12,834 bases of DNA from assembly GCA_021793115.1 (NCBI GenBank), contig JAJYTJ010000110.1, positions 1 through 12,834 on the forward strand, in the 5' to 3' direction. The notes below the pieces were generated by a model. The model was not told the origin of the DNA and did no database searches. It saw only the letters and a list, made by a program, of their open reading frames with translations. Source of the stretch: Actinomycetes bacterium (GTDB lineage Bacteria > Actinomycetota > Actinomycetes > Actinomycetales > Cellulomonadaceae). Both the position numbers and the translations under genes were made by a program. Every line of letters begins with the position of its first letter. The first letter of the stretch is position 1. Below are positions 1-6,827 of the stretch, piece by piece.

Positions 1-36
1 CGGCGCGGGCGCACCCGGCGGCGCGGGCGCACCCGG
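1..36 (+). repeat. Perfect 18-bp tandem duplication
   Basis: Bases 1-18 and 19-36 are identical (unit begins CGGCGCGGGCGC and ends ACCCGG). The period is a multiple of three, so it keeps every frame open, and in frame 1 it encodes RRGRTR twice at the presumed C-terminus of the upstream protein. The array may continue left of the window. The second copy supplies the G at position 36 that begins the tadB-like GTG start codon. Confidence 0.85.
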
Positions 37-39
37 TGA
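1..39 (+). CDS. Possible 3' end of an upstream gene (tadA-like ATPase expected), partial
   Basis: The frame starting at base 1 is open and ends at a TGA at 37-39, reading an arginine-rich tail (RRGRTR twice, then stop). The next gene's GTG start at 36 overlaps this TGA in a GTGA junction, the same arrangement found at three further junctions of this operon, which is the main reason to believe the reading. In actinobacterial Tad clusters the gene before tadB is normally tadA, the CpaF-type secretion ATPase. That identity is inferred from gene order only, because 12 codons of low-complexity sequence carry no family signal. Alternatively the other frames are the real ones and tadB starts further left. 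Confidence 0.4.
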   Translation, partial: RRGRTRRRGRTR

Positions 40-620
40 CATGGTCGGTGCGGTCCCTCCGTCGCGCACGCCGAGACGCCGGACCGGCCGACGGCCGCCT
101 CGCGGCGGCGCTCGTCGAGGTCGCGAGCCTGCTGCGGGCCGGCCTCCCACCGGCGGACGCCTGGAGCCGGGCGCTCGGCGTGCCGGTCGCCGACCGCGTG
201 CCGACGGTGGCGCAGCTGGCCGGCCGCGCCGGCGGGATCCGGCGCACGCGCGGCCGGCGCGGCGCACCCGGGCCGCCGTTGGAGGCCGTCGTCGCGGCCG
301 CGCGCGTGGCCGCCGAGCTCGGTGCGCCCCTCGCCGCGGTGCTCGACCAGGTCGCGGCCGCGATCGCGGCGCAGGCGGAGGCGGCCGCCGACGTCGACGC
401 GGCGCTGGCCGGGCCGCGGGCGTCGGCCCGCGTGCTGGGCTGGCTGCCGGCGCTCGGCATCGCCCTGGGCGCGGCGCTCGGCGCGGACCCGGTCGGGGTG
501 CTGCTGGACGGCGGCATCGGCACGGCCGCGGGCGTGCTGGGGGTGCTGCTCGTGGCGGTGGGTCACGCGTGGAGCGCCGCGCTGCTGCGACGGGTCGCCC
601 GGGCTGGGGTGGGGTCGTGA
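36..620 (+). CDS. tadB: TadB-like type II secretion F-domain membrane protein
   Basis: The predicted product is 194 residues, an inner-membrane platform protein of a Tad/Flp-type pilus apparatus that would sit over the TadA ATPase and anchor pilus assembly. Residues about 20-125 resemble a T2SS-F domain (LAAALVEVASLLRAGLPPADAW, then a helical stretch around AARVAAELGAPLAAVLDQVA). Two hydrophobic segments follow at about 131-152 and 158-177, and a short basic tail ends the protein. The GTG start at 36 is chosen because it overlaps the preceding TGA. The frame is open to the window edge, so the true start could lie upstream. At 194 residues it is short compared with typical TadB proteins and lacks their N-terminal membrane segments. 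Its stop overlaps the tadC start by four bases. Family assignment rests on fold pattern plus gene order. Confidence 0.75.
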   Translation: MTWSVRSLRRARRDAGPADGRLAAALVEVASLLRAGLPPADAWSRALGVPVADRVPTVAQLAGRAGGIRRTRGRRGAPGPPLEAVVAAARVAAELGAPLAAVLDQVAAAIAAQAEAAADVDAALAGPRASARVLGWLPALGIALGAALGADPVGVLLDGGIGTAAGVLGVLLVAVGHAWSAALLRRVARAGVGS

Positions 621-1438
621 CGGCGTTCGTCGCGCTCGCGGTCGTCGCCGTGCTGCCGTGGGCGGCGGCGCGCCGGCGTGTGGGCGGGCGCCGACGGGTG
701 GGAGTGCAGGGGCTAGGCGTCGGCGCGGCTGGCGTCGGCGCGGCTGGCGTCGGTGCGGCTGGCGTCGGCGCGGCTGGCGGCCGAGCGGCACCAGGTGGAG
801 CGGCACCAGGTGGAGCGGCATCAGGTCGAGCGGCACCAGGTCGAGCCGCCCTCGGTCGAGCCGCCCTCGGTCGGGCGGCGCCAGGTCGAGCGGCTCCCGA
901 TCGAGCCACCCTCCGAGGGGAGGATTCCGTCGCCCTGCGGGGCGGCCGGCCGCACACCCCGGGCCGCACGTGGCCCTGGCCGTGGCCCCGGCGACGTCCC
1001 GGCGGGGTCGACGAGGGTGACCCGGCCCTGCTGCTCGATCTCGTGGCGGTCGCCCTGGCGGCCGGCGCCCCGGTGCCGCTGGCGCTGGCGACCGTCGGCG
1101 TGGCCTGGCCCGGCGCCACCGGTCGGGGGCTGGTGCGCGCCGCTCGGGCGATCGAGCTCGGGGCGCCGTGGGACGTCGCGTGGGCGCGCGGCGTGCCCGC
1201 CGTCGGCGCGGTCGCCGAGGCCCTCGAGCCCGCGTGGACCGCGGGCGCGTCGCCCGTGCCGCTGCTGCGCACGGCGGCGGACCGCCTCCGCTCCCGACGC
1301 CGGGCCGAGACCAGGGCCGCCGCCGGCCGGCTCGGCGTGCAGCTCGTCGTGCCCCTGACCCTGTGCTTCCTGCCGGCGTTCGTGCTGGTGGGACTCGTGC
1401 CGGTGCTCGTCTCGCTCGCCTCCGGGCTGCTCGGCTGA
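617..1438 (+). CDS. tadC: TadC-like type II secretion F-domain protein with an inserted pentapeptide repeat
   Basis: The product is 273 residues and is the second platform protein of the Tad-like apparatus. GTG 617 overlaps the tadB stop in a GTGA junction. Residues 1-19 form a hydrophobic N-terminal segment. Residues 34-98 are thirteen five-residue repeats (GVGAA, then PGGAA/PGRAA/LGRAA). A Pro/Trp/Arg-rich linker follows, then the T2SS-F domain at about 136-235 (LLLDLVAVALAAGAPVPLAL; EPAWTAGASPVPLLRTAADRL; RAETRAAAGRLG). The C-terminus is a long hydrophobic stretch at about 240-270. The repeat lies between the first membrane helix and the F domain, so it would be a flexible, arginine-containing loop. 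Function is from family and neighbours; the repeat has no assignable role. A 129-bp gap follows before the pilin-like gene. Confidence 0.82.
   Translation: MTAFVALAVVAVLPWAAARRRVGGRRRVGVQGLGVGAAGVGAAGVGAAGVGAAGGRAAPGGAAPGGAASGRAAPGRAALGRAALGRAAPGRAAPDRATLRGEDSVALRGGRPHTPGRTWPWPWPRRRPGGVDEGDPALLLDLVAVALAAGAPVPLALATVGVAWPGATGRGLVRAARAIELGAPWDVAWARGVPAVGAVAEALEPAWTAGASPVPLLRTAADRLRSRRRAETRAAAGRLGVQLVVPLTLCFLPAFVLVGLVPVLVSLASGLLG
716..910 (+). repeat. 15-bp minisatellite, 13 in-frame units inside tadC
   Basis: Thirteen consecutive 15-bp units run without a gap. Units 1-4 (716-775) are nearly identical (GGCGTCGGCGCGGCT, one C-to-T change in unit 3). Units 5-13 (776-910) are a diverged second class with consensus CCAGGTCGAGCGGCA. 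The encoded pentapeptides go from GVGAA x4 through GGRAA, PGGAA x2, SGRAA, PGRAA, LGRAA x2 and PGRAA to PDRAT. Because 15 is divisible by three, all three forward frames stay open across the tract, which produces long spurious overlapping ORFs. Confidence 0.95.
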
Positions 1439-1527
1439 GGCGTCCACAGCCCGTGCCTCGGAGCCGTGCGTCCCCGGAGCGGTGCCCGCGTCCCGGCTCG
1501 CGGCCACGGCGCCGCGACGCTCGTCCA

Positions 1528-1541
1528 GCCGGTCGACCGGC
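1528..1541. promoter_or_regulatory. 14-bp perfect palindrome upstream of the pilin-like gene
   Basis: GCCGGTCGACCGGC is its own reverse complement and ends 26 bases before the ATG at 1568, inside the 129-bp gap that breaks the otherwise tightly packed operon. It could be a dimeric-repressor site or form a hairpin in the mRNA leader between tadC and the pilin-like gene. I see no clear -35/-10 pair beside it. In sequence this GC-rich some palindromes arise by chance. Confidence 0.3.
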
Positions 1542-1558
1542 CGGCGCACGACGAGGAC

Positions 1559-1565
1559 GGAGGAG
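1559..1565 (+). promoter_or_regulatory. Ribosome binding site deciding the DUF4244 start
   Basis: GGAGGAG lies just before ATG 1568, with the GGAGG core four bases away. An upstream in-frame ATG at 1466 has no such motif and would add a 34-residue N-terminus unlike the family, so 1568 is taken as the start. Confidence 0.75.
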
Positions 1566-1567
1566 AC

Positions 1568-1771
1568 ATGCGCGGGGCGACGACGAAGGTGAGGCGCGCC
1601 TGGTGGACGGCCATGGGCCGGGCGCTCGGAGATCGGGGCACGACGACGGCCGAGTACGCCATGGTCACGATGGCGGCGGTGGCGTTCGCGGGCCTGCTGG
1701 CGCTCGTGCTCCGCAGCGACGAGGTGCGCGGCATGCTGACCGACCTGGTCCACCGCGCGCTCAGCCAGTGA
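1568..1771 (+). CDS. DUF4244 pilin-like small membrane peptide
   Basis: The product is 67 residues and is probably the structural, Flp-pilin-like subunit or a minor component of the Tad-like apparatus. A basic N-terminal leader (residues 1-23) ends in G24 followed by TTTAEYAM. The Gly, then Glu29-Tyr30, is the layout of Flp prepilins, where a prepilin peptidase cuts after the glycine and the Glu sits near the start of the hydrophobic helix. Residues 31-48 form that helix, followed by a short amphipathic tail ending RALSQ. It corresponds in position to Mycobacterium Rv3656c. The stop overlaps the tadE start (GTGA). No prepilin peptidase gene is in the window. Cleavage and polymerisation are inferred. 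Confidence 0.82.
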   Translation: MRGATTKVRRAWWTAMGRALGDRGTTTAEYAMVTMAAVAFAGLLALVLRSDEVRGMLTDLVHRALSQ

Positions 1772-2109
1772 GCAGGGCGCGCGACGGGGGCGCGGTCACG
1801 GCCGAGCTCGCGATCGGGATGGTGAGCGTGGTCGCGCTGCTCGGGCTCGTGCTGGCGCTCGTCGCGGCGGGCGTGGCTCAGATCAGGTGCACGGACGCCG
1901 CGCGGGCCGGGGTCCGCGCGGCGTCGCTCGGGCAGGACGACGGCGCGGTCGCGCTCGTCGTGCGCCGGGTCGCGGGCGCCGCCGCGGCCGCGACCGTGGT
2001 CCGCGGTGGCGGGTGGGTCGACGTGTCCGTGACCGTGCCCGTGCTCGGCGGTGGCGTCGTCGATGGCGTCCGGGCCAGGGCCGTGGCAGGCCTGCCCGCC
2101 GAGCCGTGA
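1768..2109 (+). CDS. tadE: TadE-family pseudopilin-like protein
   Basis: The product is 113 residues. The N-terminal region DGGAVTAELAIGMVSVVALL has the TadE pattern: a small-residue stretch, the Thr-Ala-Glu motif and then a single hydrophobic helix (about 15-37), followed by RCTDAARAGVRAAS, where TadE proteins keep an Asp/Ala/Arg-rich segment. The C-terminal domain is a predicted beta-rich extracytoplasmic region (WVDVSVTVPVLGG). GTG 1768 overlaps the preceding TGA. TadE/TadF are minor pseudopilins needed for Flp pilus assembly, and this protein corresponds to Rv3655c by order and size. Its own stop overlaps the next gene by four bases, so the three small genes are probably translationally coupled. 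Confidence 0.85.
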   Translation: MSRARDGGAVTAELAIGMVSVVALLGLVLALVAAGVAQIRCTDAARAGVRAASLGQDDGAVALVVRRVAGAAAAATVVRGGGWVDVSVTVPVLGGGVVDGVRARAVAGLPAEP

Positions 2110-2465
2110 GTGGTTGGCGGTCGGACCGCGGCTCCGGCTCGGTGCTGACGCTCGCGGTGGCCTGCGTGGTCGTCGTGCTCGCCGCGGCGCTGGGCCTGCT
2201 CGTGCAGGCGGCGCAGGTGCGCGCCCGGGCGCAGTCCCTCGCCGACCTCTCCGCGCTCGCGGCGGCGCGCGAGGCGCAGCGGGCCGCGTTCGGCGACCCC
2301 GACGCGGTGGAGCCCTGCGGGCGCGCGGGCGCCGTCGCGGCCCACAACGGTGGGCGCGTCGCGGCGTGCACGCTGCTGGCCGCCGGCCGGGTGCGGGTCG
2401 AGGCGGTGGTCACGGCGCCGGTCGGAACGGCGCGGGCATCCGCACTCGCGGGACCGTCGCCGTGA
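2106..2465 (+). CDS. TadE-like protein of the helicase/secretion neighbourhood (Rv3654c type)
   Basis: The product is 119 residues with a short Ser/Gly-rich N-terminus (SDRGSGSVLTLAVA), one membrane helix at about 12-34, and the motif RAQSLADLSALAAA typical of TadG/TadE-like proteins of actinobacterial Tad clusters. Two cysteines at 71 and 88 flank the C-terminal half (EPCGRAGAVAAHNGGRVAACTL) and could form a disulfide outside the cell. GTG 2106 overlaps the tadE stop. This is the last gene of the operon; its TGA is also the start of a heptamer repeat tract. A helicase gene follows in convergent orientation, as in the conserved 'helicase/secretion neighborhood' grouping defined in TIGRFAMs. 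Confidence 0.82.
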   Translation: MSGWRSDRGSGSVLTLAVACVVVVLAAALGLLVQAAQVRARAQSLADLSALAAAREAQRAAFGDPDAVEPCGRAGAVAAHNGGRVAACTLLAAGRVRVEAVVTAPVGTARASALAGPSP

Positions 2466-2496
2466 GCCGTGAGCCGTGAGCCGTGAGCCGTGAGCC
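2462..2496 (+). repeat. GTGAGCC heptamer, five perfect tandem copies
   Basis: The five copies start inside the last sense codon of the operon's final gene, so the first copy supplies its TGA stop. The tract lies in the 88-bp space between convergent genes. Copy number cannot change the upstream protein, because translation ends in the first copy, and it does not reach the helicase stop at 2554. The rest of the gap (2497-2553) is G/C-rich with short GGCGCC and GGCCGGCC palindromes but no hairpin-plus-T-tract terminator. Confidence 0.95.
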
Positions 2497-2553
2497 GTCG
2501 GCGGTCAGCGGTGGGTCCCGGATCGGGGTCGGGGCGCCGGCCGGCCAGCGGTG

Positions 2554-4944
2554 TCAGGCCACGGGCGCGTGCGCCAGCACGGCGTCGAGCAGCCGCACGG
2601 CGGCGTCCTTCTCGAGGGGCTCGTTGCCGTTGCCGCACTTCGGCGACTGCACGCACGCCGGGCACCCGGACGAGCAGCCGCACCCCGCGACGGCGTCGCG
2701 CGTCGCGCGCAGCCACGTGGCGCCGAGGTGGAACCCCCGCTCGGCGAAGCCCGCGCCGCCGGGGTAGCCGTCGTGCACGAACACCGTCGCGGCCCCGGTG
2801 TCCGGGTGCAGCACAGTGGACAGGCCCCCGAGGTCCCAGCGGTCGCACGTGGCCAGCAGGGGCAGCAGGCCGATCGACGCGTGCTCGGCCGCGTGCAGCG
2901 CGCCCGGTGCCTGCTCGGCCGTCACGCCCGCCGCCAGCAGCACGGACGCCGGCGCCGTCCACCACACCGCCGCGGTCGGCAGCGTGCGGGCCGGCAGGTC
3001 CAGGTCGTGCGTCCCGAGCACCTGCAGGTCGGGCAGCCGCTTGCGCTGGTAGCCCAGCACCTGGGTGGTCACCTCGACCGCGCCGAAGCCCCACGTCACG
3101 GGACCCCAGGCCACCTCGTGGTCCACCCGGCGGATCTCCGTCGAGGTCACCCAGCGCGCCCACGTGCCGTAGTCGACCGACCGCCGCGTGGCCAGGGCGA
3201 CGCCGTCCTCGAGCGCGAGCGAGTCGACCACGTACGTCGCGCCCTGGTGCACGTACACGGCGCCGGGGTGCACCGTCGAGTCCGCCGCCGCGGCGTCGAC
3301 CGTGCCCAGCAGGCGCCCGGTCAACGACTCCACCACGCGCACCGGCTCGCCCCCCGAGCCGCGCAGGTCCGTCAGCCGGCTGGCGGGCTCCGCGTGGGTC
3401 CAGTACCAGCCCGAGGCGCGACGTCGCAGCCAGCCGCGTTCGACGAGGTCGGCGAGGACCCCGGACGCGGCCGGGCCGAACGGCCCGAGCTCGTCGGCGC
3501 GCAGCGGGCGCTCGGCGGCGGCGGCCGCCAGGTGCGGCGCGAGCACGTAGGGGTTGCCGGTGTCGAAGACGGTCGCCTCGACCGGGGTGTCCAGCACGGC
3601 CGAGGGGTGCTGCACCAGGTAGGTGTCCAGCGGGTCCTCCCGCGCGACGAGCACCGCGAGCCCGTCGGTCCCGGCCCGCCCCGCGCGGCCCACCTGCTGC
3701 CAGAACGAGACGCGCGTCCCGGGCCACCCCGCGACGAGCACGGCGTCCAGCCCCGTGATGTCGACGCCGAGCTCGAGCGCGTTCGTGGTGGCCAGGGCGC
3801 GCAGCTCGCCACCACGGATCGCGCGCTCCAGCTCGCGGCGTTCCTCGGGGAGGTACCCGCCGCGATAGGCGGAGACCAGGTCCTCCAGGCGGGGGTCGAC
3901 CTCGGCGAGGTGGGCGCGCGTCGTCGTCGCGACCGCCTCGGCGCCGCGGCGCGAGCGCGTGAACGCCAGCGTGCGCGCGCCGGACACGACGAGGTCGGTC
4001 AGCAGGTCGGCGACCTCGGCCGTGGCGGTGCGGCGCGGCGCGTCCACCGGGCCCCACGGGTCGTCGTCGGGCAGCAGCTCCGACCAGGGCGCCTGGCCGC
4101 CCGGCAGCTCCGGCGGCCGCCAGAGCACCACGGTCCGGCAGCCCGCGGGGGACGCGTCGTCGTCCACCGCGACCACCTGCTCGGGCTCGACCCCGATGAG
4201 TCGCGCCGCGCTGACCCGCGGCTCCGCCGTGGTCGCGGAGGCGAGGACGAAGGTGGGGCACGCGCCGTACGCCTCGGCGAGGCGGCGCAGGCGGCGCAGC
4301 ACGAGCCCCACGTGCGCGCCGAAGACCCCGCGGTAGGCGTGCGCCTCGTCGACCACCACGTAGGCGAGCGACGAGAGCAGGCGGGACCAGCGCTCGTGCT
4401 GCGGGAGCAGTGCGAAGTGGAGGAAGTCGGGGTTGGTGAGCACCACGTCGGCGTGCTCGCGGGCCCAGCGCCGCTCGTCGGGCGGCGAGTCGCCGTCGCA
4501 CGTGGTGACACGCAGGTCGCGCACCCGGGCCGCGGCCAGCAGCCGCTCGAGGCCGTGGAGCTGGTCGGCCGCCAGCGCCTTCGTCGGGCACAGGTAGAGG
4601 GTCGCCGCGCGCCGCGCCGACGCCGGAACCCCCGGCCCGGGGTCCGGGTCCGGGGTCCGGCGCACCGCCGACAGGGCGGGCAGCCAGAACGCCAGCGACT
4701 TGCCCGAGCCGGTGGACGTCGCCAGCACGGTGTGGCGGCCCGACCAGGCGGCGTCCGCCGCGGCCGCCTGGTGCGCCCAGGGCTGCGCGACGCCGAGCGA
4801 CCCGTAGCCGGCGACGAGGTCCGGGTCCGCCCAGGCGGGCCACGGCGCCGTGCGGCCCTCCCGCGCCGGCAGGTGCCGCACGTGGGTCGCCCGGTCGGCG
4901 CGACGGCCGCCGGCGAGCAGCACGTCGAGCAGGTCGTCGGGCAC
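2554..4944 (-). CDS. DEAH-box superfamily 2 helicase with C-terminal DUF1998 (Hrq1/MrfA/SftH-like)
   Basis: The product is a 796-residue ATP-dependent DNA helicase/translocase, probably in DNA repair. Motif I TGSGKS is at 78-83, a PTKALAADQ segment at 120-128, TNPDFLH at 170-176, the DEAH box at 199-202, SAT at 236-238, and the second RecA domain has LAFTRSRRGAE (326-336), TTNALELGVDITGLD (386-400) and QQVGRAGRAG (416-425). The C-terminal third is a DUF1998-type region with cysteines 755, 757, 761, 764 and 770, a likely metal site of the kind seen in Bacillus MrfA and related helicases. The GTG start at 4944 is preceded by GAGG with an 8-base spacing; ATG 4952 is in another frame. In actinobacteria this helicase recurrently sits convergent to Tad genes, yet no mechanistic link is established. 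The 217-bp upstream gap suggests its own promoter. Confidence 0.92.
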   Translation of the reverse strand: MPDDLLDVLLAGGRRADRATHVRHLPAREGRTAPWPAWADPDLVAGYGSLGVAQPWAHQAAAADAAWSGRHTVLATSTGSGKSLAFWLPALSAVRRTPDPDPGPGVPASARRAATLYLCPTKALAADQLHGLERLLAAARVRDLRVTTCDGDSPPDERRWAREHADVVLTNPDFLHFALLPQHERWSRLLSSLAYVVVDEAHAYRGVFGAHVGLVLRRLRRLAEAYGACPTFVLASATTAEPRVSAARLIGVEPEQVVAVDDDASPAGCRTVVLWRPPELPGGQAPWSELLPDDDPWGPVDAPRRTATAEVADLLTDLVVSGARTLAFTRSRRGAEAVATTTRAHLAEVDPRLEDLVSAYRGGYLPEERRELERAIRGGELRALATTNALELGVDITGLDAVLVAGWPGTRVSFWQQVGRAGRAGTDGLAVLVAREDPLDTYLVQHPSAVLDTPVEATVFDTGNPYVLAPHLAAAAAERPLRADELGPFGPAASGVLADLVERGWLRRRASGWYWTHAEPASRLTDLRGSGGEPVRVVESLTGRLLGTVDAAAADSTVHPGAVYVHQGATYVVDSLALEDGVALATRRSVDYGTWARWVTSTEIRRVDHEVAWGPVTWGFGAVEVTTQVLGYQRKRLPDLQVLGTHDLDLPARTLPTAAVWWTAPASVLLAAGVTAEQAPGALHAAEHASIGLLPLLATCDRWDLGGLSTVLHPDTGAATVFVHDGYPGGAGFAERGFHLGATWLRATRDAVAGCGCSSGCPACVQSPKCGNGNEPLEKDAAVRLLDAVLAHAPVA

Positions 4945-4952
4945 GGCGTCAT

Positions 4953-4956
4953 CCTC
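4953..4956 (-). promoter_or_regulatory. Ribosome binding site for the helicase
   Basis: On the minus strand GAGG ends eight bases before the GTG at 4944. This supports 4944 over an upstream extension, which would read through low-complexity repeat sequence (repeated ARRSALG-type residues) that does not resemble the family. Confidence 0.6.
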
Positions 4957-5010
4957 ACACGGGCGGGACGGGCTCCGGCCGGCGAGGACGACGCGGTGCC
5001 GCCAACCCCC

Positions 5011-5046
5011 GGCTGGCTCCCGCTGGCGAGAGCGGCTGGCTCCCGC
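5011..5046. repeat. 13-bp direct repeat with a possible hairpin between mcp and helicase
   Basis: GGCTGGCTCCCGC occurs at 5011-5023 and 5034-5046, a 23-bp period. On the minus strand GCTCTCG-CCAG-CGGGAGC can fold into a 7-bp stem with one G-U pair. It lies in the leader region upstream of the helicase gene. No role can be assigned. Confidence 0.6.
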
Positions 5047-5069
5047 CGCGAGCGTCGACACGCTGCGCC

Positions 5070-5097
5070 GAGCGCCGAGCGCCGAGCGCCGAGCGCC
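5070..5097. repeat. GAGCGCC heptamer, four perfect tandem copies
   Basis: The four perfect 7-bp copies are contiguous with the 32-bp repeats that reach the chemoreceptor stop codon. The period matches that of the tract at 2462-2496, although the unit differs. The sequence is downstream of mcp and upstream of the helicase on the minus strand, outside both coding regions. Confidence 0.95.
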
Positions 5098-5161
5098 GAA
5101 ACGCTGCGCTGAGCGCCGCGCCGAGCGCCGAAACGCTGCGCCGAGCGCCGCGCCGCGGCGC
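5098..5161. repeat. Two imperfect 32-bp direct repeats ending at the mcp stop codon
   Basis: Copies at 5098-5129 and 5130-5161 both begin GAAACGCTGCGC and continue with GAGCGCC-type blocks, differing at only a few positions. Together with the heptamers they form a 92-bp array (5070-5161) built from the same GAGCGCC element. Confidence 0.85.
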
Positions 5162-5163
5162 TC
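5143..5163 (-). terminator. Candidate hairpin terminator overlapping the mcp stop codon
   Basis: On the minus strand GAGCGCCGC, a GGC loop and GCGGCGCTC make a perfect 9-bp stem. The first two stem bases are the GA of the TGA stop. No T-tract follows, which is common for proposed actinobacterial terminators, so this is a weak call. The sequence is also part of the repeat array, so the structure could be incidental. Confidence 0.4.
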
Positions 5164-6778
5164 AGACCGCGAACGTGGCGACGCGGCCCTCGAGCCCGTG
5201 GGCCAGCTGCGCCAGGTCCTGCGTCGCCTTGTCCACGTGCTGCAGCGCCGCGCTCGTCGTGCGCGCCGCGACGGCGACGCTCGTGATGTTGCCGGCGATC
5301 TCGCCGACGCCCTGCGCCGCCTCGCCCACCGAGCGGGACATCTCGTTGGTCGTCGCGGTCTGCTCCTCGACGGCCGAGGCGATGGTCGCCTGGTGGTCGT
5401 TGATCGCGGCGATGATCTCGGTGATGCGGTCGATCGCGCCGACGGCCCCCTGCGTGTCGGCCTGGATCGCCTCGACCTTGTGGGCGATGTCCTCCGTGGC
5501 CTTCGCCGTCTCGCGGGCGAGGTCCTTGACCTCGCCGGCCACCACCGCGAAGCCCTTGCCGGACTCGCCGGCGCGCGCCGCCTCGATGGTGGCGTTGAGC
5601 GCGAGCAGGTTGGTCTGCTCGGCAATGGTGGTGATGACCTTGACCACCTCGCCGATCTGCTGGCTGGACGTCCCTAGCCGGCTGACCTGCGCGGTGGCGT
5701 CCGCGGCGGCCTGCGTCGCCGCCGCCGCGACCCGCGCGGCCTCGGTGGCGCTGCGGGCGATCTCCCGGATGCTGGCGCCCATCTGCTCCGCGCCCGCCGC
5801 GACCGACTGGACGCTGCGGGACACCTGCTCGGCGGCGGCCGCGACCACTCCGGCCTGCGTCGACGTCTCCTCCGAGCCGGCGGCCACCTGGGTGCCGGCG
5901 GCCGAGAGCTCGCCCGACGAGGCGGCGACGGTCCGGGCGCTCTCCACCACGCCGCCGACGAGGTCGCTCAGCGCGTCGAGCGCGACGACGAGCCCGGCGG
6001 CCATCTCGCCCAGCTCGTCGGCCGTGCGCACCTGCGGCCGGGTGGTGAGGTCGCCGCGCGCCATGGCGTCCACGGACCGCTTGACGTCGGCGACCGACCG
6101 CCGGATGGACCGCGCGATGACGAGCCCGACGAGCAACGTGCCGAGGATCCCGGCGACGATGAGGATGGTGGTGCTCACGAGCGCGGTGCGGGCCTCGCTG
6201 TCGGCGTGCGTCGCGACATCGGCGAGCGAGCCGTGCACCTCGGTGCCGAGGTTCGACAGCGCCTTGACCATGGCGGCGCCCAGGTCGGCGGCGCCGCCGT
6301 CCCGGATCTGCACCCACTGCGCCCGGTCGTCGGCCATCGCGGCGGCCTGCAGCTGGCCGTCGACCGTGCCGCGGTAGGCGGCCAGCGCCGCGGTGAACGC
6401 CGGCCAGCCCTTCGGCTCGGCGCCGAAGGCCCGGGTGAACGTGTCGTGGAACGTCGCCATCGACGTGTCGAGGGTCGTCTCGGCTGTCGCCAGCTTGGCC
6501 GCCTGCGCCTGCTTGCCGGAGGGCGGGTAGGCGCCGAGGGCCGTGATGAGGTTGCGGACGTTCCACAGCGCGTCCTGCATGGCCGACTGGGACGTGCCGA
6601 CCTCGTCCTGCACGGCGGCCAGGCGGTCCGCGTCCGTGCGCAGGCGCACGATCGTGGCGCCGGCGTAGCCGCCGAGCCCCACCATGACGACGCCCGCGAG
6701 CACGACGAGCGCCATGATCTTGGCGAAGACCGACAGGTGGACGCGTCGGCGCGGCCCGGCGACGGTGGGGCTGGACAT
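5162..6778 (-). CDS. Methyl-accepting chemotaxis protein
   Basis: The product is a 538-residue transmembrane chemoreceptor that would signal to CheA/CheW. A basic N-terminus leads to TM1 at about 18-44. A helical periplasmic-type sensor of about 155 residues follows, with no recognisable Cache or PAS motifs and probably a four-helix bundle. TM2 spans about 199-222 and a HAMP domain about 223-275 ([31 protein letters not shown]). The cytoplasmic signalling domain has the hairpin-tip motif [20 protein letters not shown] at 387-406, then [15 protein letters not shown]. There is no C-terminal NWETF-type CheR tether. Start ATG 6778 has GGAG seven bases upstream. No other che or flagellar gene is in the window, so it is an orphan receptor; its ligand cannot be read from sequence. 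Confidence 0.95.
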   Translation of the reverse strand: MSSPTVAGPRRRVHLSVFAKIMALVVLAGVVMVGLGGYAGATIVRLRTDADRLAAVQDEVGTSQSAMQDALWNVRNLITALGAYPPSGKQAQAAKLATAETTLDTSMATFHDTFTRAFGAEPKGWPAFTAALAAYRGTVDGQLQAAAMADDRAQWVQIRDGGAADLGAAMVKALSNLGTEVHGSLADVATHADSEARTALVSTTILIVAGILGTLLVGLVIARSIRRSVADVKRSVDAMARGDLTTRPQVRTADELGEMAAGLVVALDALSDLVGGVVESARTVAASSGELSAAGTQVAAGSEETSTQAGVVAAAAEQVSRSVQSVAAGAEQMGASIREIARSATEAARVAAAATQAAADATAQVSRLGTSSQQIGEVVKVITTIAEQTNLLALNATIEAARAGESGKGFAVVAGEVKDLARETAKATEDIAHKVEAIQADTQGAVGAIDRITEIIAAINDHQATIASAVEEQTATTNEMSRSVGEAAQGVGEIAGNITSVAVAARTTSAALQHVDKATQDLAQLAHGLEGRVATFAV

Positions 6779-6827
6779 GGGTGTACTCCTTCACGCGGCC
6801 GTCGGGGGGTCGCGGCCTGCTGTCCCT

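Noticed and set aside
322..1358. Overlapping plus-strand frames with RHQVE- or SGTRW-type repeats across the tadC minisatellite
   Set aside because: They exist because a 15-bp unit leaves all three frames open; tadC in the third frame has the F-domain and coupled start.
1466..1567. Longer start for the DUF4244 protein at ATG 1466
   Set aside because: ATG 1568 has a strong GGAGGAG site and gives the family's usual length; the extension is a non-conserved Arg/Pro-rich stretch.
2462..2496. Heptamer tract as a phase-variation switch
   Set aside because: Translation of the upstream gene stops in the first copy and the helicase is convergent and ends at 2554, so copy number cannot switch any visible reading frame.
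1883..4843. A 986-residue open frame on the minus strand overlapping the helicase
   Set aside because: It is an arginine/alanine/glycine-rich shadow of the helicase gene, which has every SF2 motif in its own frame. High GC keeps alternative frames open.
2551..5112. An 853-residue plus-strand open frame opposite the helicase
   Set aside because: Antisense shadow rich in Arg, Gly, His and Gln with no family motif, no RBS and no sensible start.
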